This document shows, piece after piece, positions 36,830 through 47,500 of a stretch of 64,000 nucleotides of DNA. The stretch spans positions 263,270,925 through 263,334,924 of the forward strand of contig JAHLJT010000631.1 in the NCBI GenBank assembly GCA_031308135.1. The letters run 5' to 3'. The notes under the pieces were generated by a model. The model saw only the letters and a program-made list of their open reading frames with translations. It ran no database searches and was not told the origin of the DNA. The translations under genes and the position numbers were made by a program. Each line of letters begins with the position of its first letter. Position 1 is the stretch's first letter. The stretch is from Acheta domesticus. Lineage: Eukaryota; Arthropoda; Insecta; Orthoptera; Gryllidae.

Positions 36830-38140
36830 ATTGTTTTTAATATGTCTATTACTGTTTATGAACTTCTTGTTAAGATATTTGTCACATAGCAAGGGGTTGC
36901 AGCTCTTGCATCAGCATTACAGCTCACTCGGCCACTGTGTTTGAGCAAGGCACATCAAGCATGGACCATTCCCTTATCTAGTGAGTGGAAAAATATTTTG
37001 AAGTCTTAGGGCACTTTAATTTGGAGACCGCAGCCTGCAGCTTATTGTATGTGTCCTTTAAATAGTGCTGATTTGAAAACCATACTTTTGCCCAAGCAGT
37101 TGCAATGAAATCACAAGTAGATTTCAGCTAATCTCTCCATTTCAGAAAGAGAAAATAAGCAAATATTGACCTTGAATTCCTCCTGGCACTGTGAAGGGAA
37201 GGTAACTTCTGCCACTTGAGTAGAGGCCATTTTTTCTCCTTCTGGTAGAAATTGTATCCTTCATAGAGTTCAAGAAGAAACCTGAAGGCACCTCACCAAT
37301 CTGGGTTCTCAAGTGTTGGTATCTCAACTCTGTCAGAATAACATTTTTGTAAGTCATCACTCATTATTCCTTACTGAAATATCATTAATGAATTAATTGT
37401 TAGAGCTGGGTGATTGTGAATTTGTTGGGAACAGGAAATCCAGCAAGTGGCGTAAAACCAAGTCGAGAATATGATGTTGACACCCTATAAACTGAGGTGC
37501 TTCTAGACGCTTTAGTCTGAACTGTCTCATGATGGCAACGACTACACCATTTTTGTGACCCGTATTGACTGCTGTGGTATCAGCAATTATCATTTTAACA
37601 TTTCTACGCACTGTATTCATCTAGCAAAGCTTGTATTTGAATGAAGATGCCAGCTGATCCTGTTTTACAAGCCAAAACTCCGAGACGTAGAGTTCTTGCA
37701 GAATTATTAAGGCAGACTGACTGAAATTATTTGTTCTCAATTCTCTTCCCATCAAAATGCAAGCATAATTCCTCTTCAGCAATATGTTCTTTGAGGCGGT
37801 TCTTGACCTTTCCTGCTTCCTTGATCACTCTACGCCAAAACCCCGATTGTGATGGTGTAGGTACATCTATCCCGTCTTAGCCACGTTTCGGAGAACTTTT
37901 GATGCTTTTCTTGTCGACAAGAACACTTTTGACACCAGCTTGACTGCAGGTTTTGTTCTTTCGTTTTACTGGGGGGGGGGGGTGCGCGCGCGCTGGTGGG
38001 CGCGGGCCTGTGTTTCCGTCAAGTTCTTTGTGTTCATTGCAAAGCCAGCTTCCAATCTGCTTCGTAATATCGAAAATATGAGTGGGATTTTTTGCAAATT
38101 CTTTTCCCCTCCGCTTTCTATAGTTTGAGAACAATTGTAT
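36830..38140 (-). pseudogene. Decayed transposon protein, minus strand
   Basis: Pieces in order on the minus strand: SNYRKRRGKEF and HIFDITKQIGSWLC (38134-37877), TPSQSGFWRRVIKEAGKVKN and LKEHIAEEELCLHFDGK (about 37860-37740), RRNVKMIIADTTAVNTGHKN then PQFIGCQHHILDLVL (37620-37393), and further fragments to 36840 with stops. The I-I-A-D-T-T-x-V-N-T-G and Q-F-I-G-C-Q-H-H motifs are typical of a multicopy insect transposon protein. Stops and frameshifts make it non-functional. A G-run and GCGC-rich tract at 37970-38010 interrupts it. Confidence 0.6.
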
Positions 38141-38324
38141 CAGCTTGTCAACCTTTACAGAAACTAGCTACGTAGAAAGAATTCGGAAATTGGTTTCTCC
38201 AACAGTTCCAGCCATTCATATATCTTTCTTATTCGCTCAGCTTTCCCTTGGAGTTCCTCGTACAACCTCAAGTATCTACCAACAATTTTTCAAAGGCATT
38301 TTACACATGATTTCATTTATGTCC

Positions 38325-38460
38325 TTTTTACTTTCCCGTATACGTACGTAATACGGAGTAATATACGTTGTATAGGGAAAGTTATGTAATGCTGCGCGAA
38401 AAAAGGCGAATTTTCGGCCGAAAAAATCATTGCCGGGCCGTGATAACAAAAAAGTGGGTT
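38325..38460 (+). repeat. ACTTTC-hairpin repeat, copy 3 (truncated)
   Basis: It has the hairpin (38330-38337 with 38375-38382) and the GTTATGTAATGCTGCGCG segment, then stops where the foldback element at 38475 begins. Confidence 0.7.
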
Positions 38461-38474
38461 ATTTAACTACACAG

Positions 38475-39030
38475 TGTGTCCGGGGAGGAATCGTCGAAAT
38501 TTCGAAAATAAGCTCTTAAGACAATTCTAAGCATATTTTGTCTAATAAACTACGTGGATATTCCAAATGGTTGTGCTGCAATAAGCATTCAAAAGTGGGT
38601 TTGAAAAATTGATTTCTAGGCCAAAATTTGCATTATGGAAGCATAGAAACACTCCAGAAACATGTTAATTGTTTATTATTTACAAAAGAAATGAATATAT
38701 TTGCTCAGATAGAAAAATTAAGCAAGAAATAACGAGTCGAATTGTGTAAATTGGGTGTTTTTGAATTTCTGGCTTAATTTTTCTTCCTGAACAAATACAT
38801 TAATTTATTTCGTAAATAATAAACAATTTACATGTTTCTGCAGTATTTCTACGCTTCTTTAGCGCATATTTGTGCCTAGAAATGTATTTTTCAAACCAAC
38901 TTTTGAGTGCTTATTGCAGCACAACCATATGATATGCTTAGAATTGTCTTAAGATATGCTTAGATATGCTTATAAAATATGCTTAGAATTGTCTTAAGAG
39001 CTTAGTTTCGACGTTTCCTCCCCGGACACA
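38475..39030. mobile_element. 556-bp foldback element with TGTGTCCGGGGAGGA ends
   Basis: The two halves are reverse complements over roughly 250 bases each, for example CTCTTAAGACAATTCTAAGC near 38510 and its complement near 38990. A small duplication of TATGCTTAGA disturbs the right arm. No coding capacity and no clear target duplication. Confidence 0.75.
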
Positions 39031-39093
39031 TGCCGTCGTGTGATGGGGGTTGCATTTGAAATTACTATTTAGATGCCTGTTTGTGTGTGTGTA

Positions 39094-39097
<4 letters not shown>

Positions 39098-39145
<48 letters not shown>
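39098..39145. repeat. (CT)n microsatellite
   Basis: About 24 uninterrupted CT units, preceded by a short GT run. Confidence 0.9.
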
Positions 39146-39148
<3 letters not shown>

Positions 39149-39290
39149 AAATCCTTTACATTTTTGTAGTCAAAGTGGAATTCGACAAGTCTCCGTGAAA
39201 TTCTTTTTCTTTAGAGACCTCATTTATAAAGATTAATTGCGTGTCAGAGTCGCAATGGAAATGTATACTACTGAAATAATACAGGAGAAG
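39149..39290 (+). repeat. Partial copy of the arm of the 22038-25562 element
   Basis: AAATCCTTTACATTTTTGTA through TCATTTATAAAGATTAATTG matches 25418-25560 in the same direction. Confidence 0.6.
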
Positions 39291-39639
39291 ATGATGATAA
39301 TTATAAACTATGAAAATCATATTTTAAAAACAAGTTATATCGACAAATATAGGAGATGAAACAACGGAGAGTCTATTGAGCACCTAATGGCTGGATGCAG
39401 TACTTTGTCAGAGAGTGTCTATTTAGGCAGACATGTCCAAGTGGTAAAACTCATTTACCGAGAAGTAGGAATGAATCTTGGAATGTTGGGGAATAATGCT
39501 CCAGCGTATTAAAAGTTTGAACCAGACGCTGTGCTCGAGACGAAGACGCACGTCTTATAGTGGGATCGGCCTATTATGACGGAAAAAACTGTTGATTATA
39601 ACCGCCCTGACATCATAATAGACAATAGACCCTGACATC

Positions 39640-39935
39640 ATTATCATTATTATTATTTTGCGAAGAGGCCACTTCGGACCACGCAAGCATGCTGGGCATG
39701 CATTTCATAAGGTGGCATCAGCACTACGCTAGATCCTATTTTTACTGCCCAGGATTGTTAGCCCTGGGGATATAGAAGATGAATGATGATGATAGTGAGG
39801 GGTGAAAGGACGGCACACACACTTATAGACATGCACAAATACACTTTTGCCCGAGGCGGGACTCGACCCCGCGACCCTGCGTTCCGAGATCGCCACGACA
39901 TTACTGCTTTAGTGATCTCGGCCATGGGGTCGGCA
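39640..39935 (-). mobile_element. tRNA-derived SINE, copy 1
   Basis: On the minus strand an A-box-like CATGGCCGAGATCACTAAAG is followed by a B box GGGTCGAGTCCC, then a body shared with 46670-46865 (GTGTGCCGTCCTTTCACCCC) and a tail of AAT/GAT repeats. It lies just downstream of the LicD-like gene's 3' end. It carries an extra insert between the two boxes compared with copy 2. Confidence 0.8.
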
Positions 39936-40262
39936 ATTATTATTATTATTATTATATAATAGCATAGTAACAGCAGTAGCTTTTCGGTGAATTTGATACT
40001 GCCCTACGCAGAAAATAAGTGCCGAAAGCTCCGGACGCCTCACATTTAAAGTATTATGTAATCTTTACCATTATTACGAAAAAGTGTATGCTGTTGTAGC
40101 ACCACATATCTTAAGTTGGTCCATGTATCAGGTTACATATTGTTGTTCATTTAATTAATTTCCAAAGTTTCGTAACGTTGAGCAATTGAACAGGAACGTG
40201 TACGAGTTAGTTCGCGAGTTCGTGTGTGGCAAAGACGAGAAAATGCGATCTCATCAACATTG

Positions 40263-40268
40263 TTTATT
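40263..40268 (-). terminator. Polyadenylation signal of the LicD-like gene
   Basis: AATAAA on the minus strand lies about 180 bases after the TAA stop. It is the first canonical signal downstream of the gene. Confidence 0.55.
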
Positions 40269-40444
40269 AGCATTTTTAATAGTAATATTGGTAATATGAA
40301 CTCACACTCTAGAACTCTGTGATCTGACATTTGAAAGTGACTTTGATGACTTAAAACGCCATTCCAGTAAAAGAGTAATTCCATAATGAACTGTATAAAA
40401 AAATTCCTCTCCTCATCTACAAGAACGGTACCAGACAATAACAG

Positions 40445-41059
40445 TTAACGAGATACCAAATTTTCTACAGAATAATCCAAGCTCCCAGATCTGTGATAAT
40501 TCGTAACACATTCGCGATGGCGACACTTCAAATCAGTATCGTCATCCACCTGATAGTAGTCCGAGGTGTTGTCCGCCAAATGCAGCTGCTGCCTGTCGAG
40601 CGCGTGCTTGAGGTAGTTGTTTCCGTACAAGTCCCGCGCGTAGGCGCCCGGGTTGAACGGCGCGCGCAGCCACACGCCCAGCAGCTTCACCCTCGTGGGC
40701 CTCGCAGGCACGTCGGGCGGCAGGGCGGGAGCGGGCTCCGGCTTCAGGGACGTCACGTCGAACGTTCTGCTCAAAACGTCGAAAACTGCCACGTCGTTTC
40801 CGCTGACGTTCGCGCGTGCCTCCAGCCACGGGCCGACCATCCCGCCCTCCACGCGCAGCACGCCGCGCGGGCGCCACGGCAGCAGGCTGCCCAACTTGAC
40901 GGCGCCCAGCACGGCGCCGTGGCTGAGGCTGTAGCGCAGCTGGTGGCGGCGGGCGAACGCGTCCAGCGCCTGCAACGCCTCGGCCGTTTCCCGCAGGCAG
41001 CACTGCGGCACTTGCAGGCCGCTCATGCCGCTGCTCCAACGGTCGCAGTCCACCGACAC
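40445..41059 (-). CDS. LicD-like gene last exon, LicD domain and C-terminus
   Basis: It encodes VSVDCDRW, QVPQCCLRETAEALQALDAF, LRYSLSHGAVLGAVKLGSLL and PW, the usual opening of the LicD fold. The next residues are RPRGVLRVEGG with no Asp-x-Asp. The rest contains ANVSGNDVAVFDVL, an LLGVWLRAPFNPGAYARDLY stretch that corresponds to the family's W-x-x-P-x-x-P-x-x-Y-x-x-x-x-Y-G region, and an acidic, Cys-containing end before TAA. The frame of the same length on the + strand is a shadow produced by high GC. Confidence 0.88.
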   Translation of the reverse strand: MSVDCDRWSSGMSGLQVPQCCLRETAEALQALDAFARRHQLRYSLSHGAVLGAVKLGSLLPWRPRGVLRVEGGMVGPWLEARANVSGNDVAVFDVLSRTFDVTSLKPEPAPALPPDVPARPTRVKLLGVWLRAPFNPGAYARDLYGNNYLKHALDRQQLHLADNTSDYYQVDDDTDLKCRHRECVTNYHRSGSLDYSVENLVSR

Positions 41060-44000
41060 CTGCAGGGGCGAACGAAGGCTGCCGTTAGTCGTTATTCTAC
41101 ATTTTAGCGTCAGCGAATTGTAGCTGGCACGGGCTGTATTGGACTATGCCACTCGTGAAATTAAAACCAATAGTGTTTAACTATACACATGAAATGCCCC
41201 AATCAGGGCGGTGTATCTCAAAAAGTTTATCGCTTTTTCTATCAGATATTTCGTTCCGCTTCTCCCTTCTGGCCAATCATAAAATGTGTCTCTTCTATCT
41301 TAGGAGGCGGTATGTATCGATCACTTTGATTATAATAAACCGCGTATGTACCATAACATAACCTCTTTGATGTTAACGTGCTTTCAGTCATTTTCAGTAC
41401 TTGGCACATTTTGGAATTCTTTTGGACGTACTTTCATTCGTGGAATAGTCCTATTAAATTCCACTGCTGCTTTGGAAATTCTCAGATAAGTCCCCTCCTC
41501 TCTTCATGAGTCTGGGATTTATCAACAATTGACAAAGCACTCGTGGTGTTACCTATGATAAATGTTACAGCAGTTACACCTGTGGCGTCATATGAGACGC
41601 CCAATATTAAATTCAGTACGTGCATTCAGAGAACTGAATTGCACACAGGGACGAGAGGAAACGGCGGGCGCGTCGAGCTGACGCCTCGCAGAACAAAAGG
41701 GGTATTTTTGGAAGACGGGGAAATCCAGCAGGCAAGTCGGGGGTGAGACATTCCTAGGGTGGCGGTTGTGACGCGCGTTGTCATGGCGCCAGAGTTGAGA
41801 ACCCCGAAAGGAAGCTGGGGTTAGAATTCGGCTGGCGGATGCGGCTATGTGACGTAGTTTCGTCAGACGAGCCCAGCGGGTATATAAGCAACGAGAGCAA
41901 GCGTCTCGTTCTCCAATTTCTCACAGGTCCGGTCGCGGCGAGTCGTGCGTGTGTGGGTGCGCGGCGGGTGTAGCTCGAGTAGGACGAGTAAGGGGCCGGC
42001 GCTCTTGCGTCGTGAGAGTAAGTTAGCGGTCGTGGTGGCCGAAGTTTTTCCTTCTGGAACGGGACGGTCAGTCCGCCCATTTGTAAATATGTACATAATT
42101 ATTCAGGTGTCGGAGTTCATTGAATAAATAAGTATTTGCAAACGTTCACATCTGTGGATTATTTTCTTTCTCTTGGCACAGGCCAAGACGCCACACACCA
42201 AGCCATTCCACATAAAACAAGCTTTGTGTGTGTGTGTGTATGAGTCATTGGCGCTCAGCAAGAGCTCAGCAAGTCCAGCTGGCAGACTTTAATGACCAGG
42301 TCATTAGTAAATATTAAGAGTCTAACTCAAAAGAAACGGTCAATTTAATAACTATCCATTTTTTCCAGTTTTTTTCTTTTTTAATATATTTCAGACGGGC
42401 GTAGCGTCAGGGGACGCTGAGATACTGAGCATCCCCGTATATAAGAACCTTAAATACTGTATTGAGAATCTTACAAGTGGTCTGTTGAGCGAAACACTTT
42501 TTGTATTAATTTTAAATTGATTTCCTATGATTGAATTCGGCGGGCTGTTGAAGCTGGCCTCTGATTGCTTGGAAACTAAAATGCTTCTACCGTCTGCCGT
42601 GAGATTGCGATGAGCAATAACGCATGCGCAGATGGCGAGGTTCCCCTCTCCCCTCTTCACCCCTGGTCAAGAGAAACTCGACTGCTTTACGCTAGCATCC
42701 ACTGCGGAAAGAAGCTCGTTTGTGCACGAGAGCGCAGCACACTTCTGGCGGTCAGTAAATTATCTCTCTCACTCGGGAGTCCCCGCTTGGTCATTGGTAC
42801 AAACTGTAGAAATTCGGAAGTCCCCGCTTGGTCATGGGTACAAACTGTAGAAATAGTGCCTGTCTACTATTTCTTAATTAATATCCAATAAATTGTATTA
42901 TCTCTTAAATAGATTACGTATTATTTAAGTATGCAATGTATAAATTAACAAATGGTCTTATTGCCATTCGCGTATAAGAATTAAAGCTGAGCCATTGTAT
43001 AATTTGCTTTCAAGACATTGACAGCCCTGACTGCTGTGAGGATTTTGTGGGAAGCGCCTACACCGTCGTAAGCAATCGAGATCGTGGAAGTAGTTCCAGT
43101 GTATCTGCCTTGTGTTGCGTTCGTCTGTTAAATGAAGTAGTTGATAGTGACATTTTGTGTGTTGTTGTTGAGCATCCCCAAACGTGCGAGTCACGCTACG
43201 CTACTGATTTCAGACTATTAACCAAAGTAAATACGGCATGAGTAAAGAGAAGGGGGAAGTAAGCAACTCGCTGAGAGGGACTGGGACTTGTACAGACTAC
43301 AGGGATAAAGACCTCTAAGGTCTTAGCTTCGGATGAAACACACACACTTATACTTAAACCTAATTTATTACAAATTACATGTGCACAGGAAAGGCTGGAG
43401 GCCCTTATGAAATATACATTGTGAATACCGAATACATTCTCCACTTTATCGTCATGTTATCAAGACTCCTTGAGACAAAGCTAGTCTCGTCAGGCGGCGT
43501 GACCTCGTCAGTCAGCAGTGACCAACAGTGCCAGAGATACAAGAACAAAAAGCTCGTTTCCGGGGGGGGGTGTCATGAGGTTTTCTGGTGCGCAACCTCG
43601 TGTGCAAAAATATGTCATCTACGATGACACAGGCGGCGACAACCCGCAGCCCGTAGGCGCCCGAGTCGCACCACAGACATGCGGACGTCCGTATTTGAGG
43701 TGAGGCTTAGTAGCTGGCCCAGCCAGCAGGCGCCAGCAGACGTCCGGTTGGGCAAGACACTTGAGGCGAGGCGAGGCTTTGCACACCGTGACCCGACTCT
43801 CAAATATATTCAACATAATGAATAAATTGATTACAGCAACAAATATATGGAACTAGCGGAGACCGGCAGACGTTCTGCCCTTTATCTCCCTCTTTCTCCT
43901 TCCCTCTCCCTTTCTCTCATCGTCTCTCCTCTCTCAGTCTCTCCCTCCTCCTCTCCCTCTTCGTCCCTCTCTCCGTCTCTGCCCCTGTCTCAGTCTCTCT

Positions 44001-44460
44001 GACTCTGCCTCTCCCTGTCCCTCTCATTTCAATTTACTTGCAGATTATGCACGTCTTTGAGCAGGTGGGGTAATATTGAGAAACGTCGGACCAGCAAAAA
44101 TGTAACACAGTGTTCAAGAAGATCGCGTCCTGTACATTTCTGTGTGAGAAACGTTTACGTACGTTACGTAAGGCGGAATTCCGTGAGGCCTTTGACTTCA
44201 AAATTTCAGTTTTTAATGCCCGTTTAGGAACGCTTCGTTTAGGAGTTATTTAACGATATAGATTCAAAAATTACCGAGTATAGCTGGTTGCGTTTGGCAT
44301 AAATATATTTTTTATTCTACAGCGCCATCTTGCATTTTCCCGACATTTTAACCGTTATTCTGCTAGTCAGGGTGGAGATGAATCCAACAAAATAGAAATA
44401 ATTAAAATTGGTCCAGCCGTTCTTGAGCAATAAACGGTGTTAACTAATCCGACTTTGTTT

Positions 44461-44502
<42 letters not shown>

Positions 44503-47500
44503 TAAATCTTGTAGGTATTAGACTAGAATCAAATGTAAACTGTAAGTAGTATACAAGATTAGACCCCGTCCGCCCAAATGTAAATGCCTTGTAAAAACGC
44601 ATTAAATTGGACTGAACGTAAAGCGGTTGGAAGCAGCACCTCCTCGCAAGTGAAGTGCATGGGCCGCTTCCCGGAGATGAGCACGCGGTCGACGCTCCAA
44701 GCAGTCGCGAGGGCGCGCCACGCGGCCCGGCGCTCCTCCTCCCCTCCCCCCTCGCCAGGGCTGCGGCCCTCCGCTCCTGGAATGGGGCAGCATGACAATT
44801 CTGCACACAAAACACATCGTCTCACGAATGGTCGCACAAAATCATAAGGTCTTAGATACTGGAGACAAAATTTGCTGCAGTTGTATTCAATGTGCTGAAA
44901 ACAAGATCCTGTCGATTGCATCACATACCAAAGGGGTAAAAATTGGTTACTTTTCACTGATATTTATAGCTTGTTATTGCCTTCGATACGGAACTCAATG
45001 TACACTGTATAACTTACCTGGATCCGTGGTGGAAATACATGGATAAGTTCCTCCGGCGCACCGATTTTTGCTTATAACCAACACCAATTTGCGTGACCTC
45101 AGCACGGGCACTTCGTGTGAAAAGCAAGACTAGATACTGGCAGCCATGTTGCATGGAGAGCGAGTAGTGTTGAGAAACATTTTGAAAGTGGTACAAAATG
45201 ACAATTGTCAACGGTAACCAAGCAAAAATAACACGATGAAGGTGTACAAGATGCAATATTTAAAAGAAATGATTCGTAAATATGTTTTAATGTCTTGTAA
45301 CGAGGTTATAATTTTCGTATCTGGCTTCATTTAAAATTCCTGCTAATATTGTTACGCACAGTAATTTCGGAAGTTCATTGGCTTAAGTCGGAGACAATGG
45401 ACAAGAGCTCCCCTCCCTCCGCGCAGATCGAAAGGAACGTGGTTGCGAGGGAAATATGAGAACGGCTGAATGGTGCAACATGTTTTCTTATGGAAGGAAT
45501 TATGGGAGGGAAATATGAAAAGATAAATCGAGTTAAGTTAACATCTATTTAATTAGTAAATAAGTAAATCTGAATCAATAAAATTAGGTAAAACTAGTGG
45601 TGCTCAATAAGCATGCACTTTCTCGCCTTTAAGTATTAGTAATGCTTACGTAATACTATTCATACCATATTTTTTTATAAAATTCACTAGAAATAATAGA
45701 ACATTTGGTACAAAAACTAAATATTTTCAAGCAAATATCAACACAAATTTGATAATTATAACTACTTTTCATACAGGTAAATCATATCCCAACAATAAGA
45801 CGTAATTCACACAAATTAGCTCCCTAGTCATTGTTGCATTCCAATCTGATATTCCCTGAAGGCTAGCAATTTTCATTTCATATATTTTAAGTAGGTTTTA
45901 AATAATTTCTAAAATATTAAACTAAAAACTTCTAAAACAGCACGTTTCAAAGCTGAACTATAGACTGTCTCTTGTAAATTGTTGAGTTTATGAAAGTTCC
46001 AAATGAATTTTAGACAGTCGTAATGATAATAGCCAAGTGGCCAAGATAATAAATATATGTAATCATTACGACTGTCTAAAAATCAGTTGGAACTTTCATA
46101 AACTCAATAAAATAGCACGTACTTTCTCGCCTTTAGTAATGGTTATGTAATACTATTTACACCACAATTCCGAATTAACAACTCAGTCATCATTTTTTGA
46201 AAAACTCATTTGAAATCGTAGAACATTTCGTGCGAAAATTAAATAGTTTCAAGCAATAGATTCTTTATTCAAAATTTTAAATGAAAATATATTTCTGGCA
46301 TTGAATTCATTGAAAAAGGTACGCCGTGTATTCACGAACATATCAGATGCGTTTTTAGCCTTACAATATTCTGCGTAAGCAGTATGTGAGAAAATAAAAT
46401 AATTAAAAGTTAATAAATATATAAAATATATAAATATTTTTATATAATAAATATATCCAAATATATAAAATTTTTAGTTTATATTAATGCGAACGAAAGG
46501 CAGCTGTAATTCTTGTCTTCTCTTATCAGTGCGGCATTACAACAATGGGTTACAAGTATGGCCGCTAATTCGTATGGGATACACATTTTACCAGTCATTA
46601 TTGTGGATACCTCAAGAAAATGAAAATGAATAGAAAAATATAATAATTAAAAATAATATTTTTATATTCGTCGGCCCCGCGGCCGAGATTGGTAAAGCAG
46701 TAGTGTCGCGGGTTTGAGTCCCGCCTCGGACATGGTGTATTTGTGTATGTTTATATGTGTGTGCCGTCCTTTCACCCCTCACTATCATCATTTCATCTTC
46801 CATTCTCCCTGAGCTAACAACCCTGGGAGATAAAAATGGGATTCAGCAAAATGCTGATCCTCCCTAATGATGTTTCATGTCCTGCCACCGAAATAATGTT
46901 TTTGAGCCCCGATAAAGGCAGTATGCATGTACATAGGCGGCCCATGCGTAGTCCTAGGCGGCCTTAAACAAAAACAATGTTCGGCGAACAAAAAAAATGT
47001 TATATTCATGTCATCAAAATGACTCGGTTATTACATGCATTACTCTCGATTCCCACATCTTAAATCGAAATCATCTATTCGTTTTTACATTTAACACAAT
47101 TAAAGAACGCAATTTAAAATGAAATAACATACATGTAATATAAATAATAATTATAATAATAAAATGAAATATGAAATAATGTACAAATTCTAACCAGCTA
47201 GGCCGAGTCGAGCGTTTATTTTAGAAGTTCCTAGAACGGGAAGCAGCTTCAAAGGCAGCATCCAACTGCGTAGCAGGACCATTATTTTACGTTCACGGAG
47301 CGCAGTAAATTGGGAGCGGACGACTCATGTTTGTCGCCAAATTACACAAAAATGCTCGTATTTTCAAAAAATTCAACATGTCGTTATTTGAAGATCTATT
47401 TCCGATGAATCATTTCATTAAGAAAAAATTGTGCCTTCATAATTGTAGTAGGAAGACGCCGAAAAAGTTTTTATATTTCAATTTTTGGAAAATAAGGTAT

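Noticed and set aside
39098..39145. CRISPR-like or tandem array
   Set aside because: A simple CT microsatellite; no spaced repeat array occurs anywhere in the window.
40493..41107. 204-codon frame on the + strand opposite the last LicD-like exon
   Set aside because: It is the mirror of a GC-rich exon whose minus-strand frame has splice sites, family motifs and a poly(A) signal; the plus frame is Arg/Val/Gln/His-rich without a domain.
46670..46740. A tRNA gene
   Set aside because: A and B boxes are present, but the acceptor and anticodon arms do not form and the sequence continues into a body repeated at 39640-39935, so it is a SINE head.
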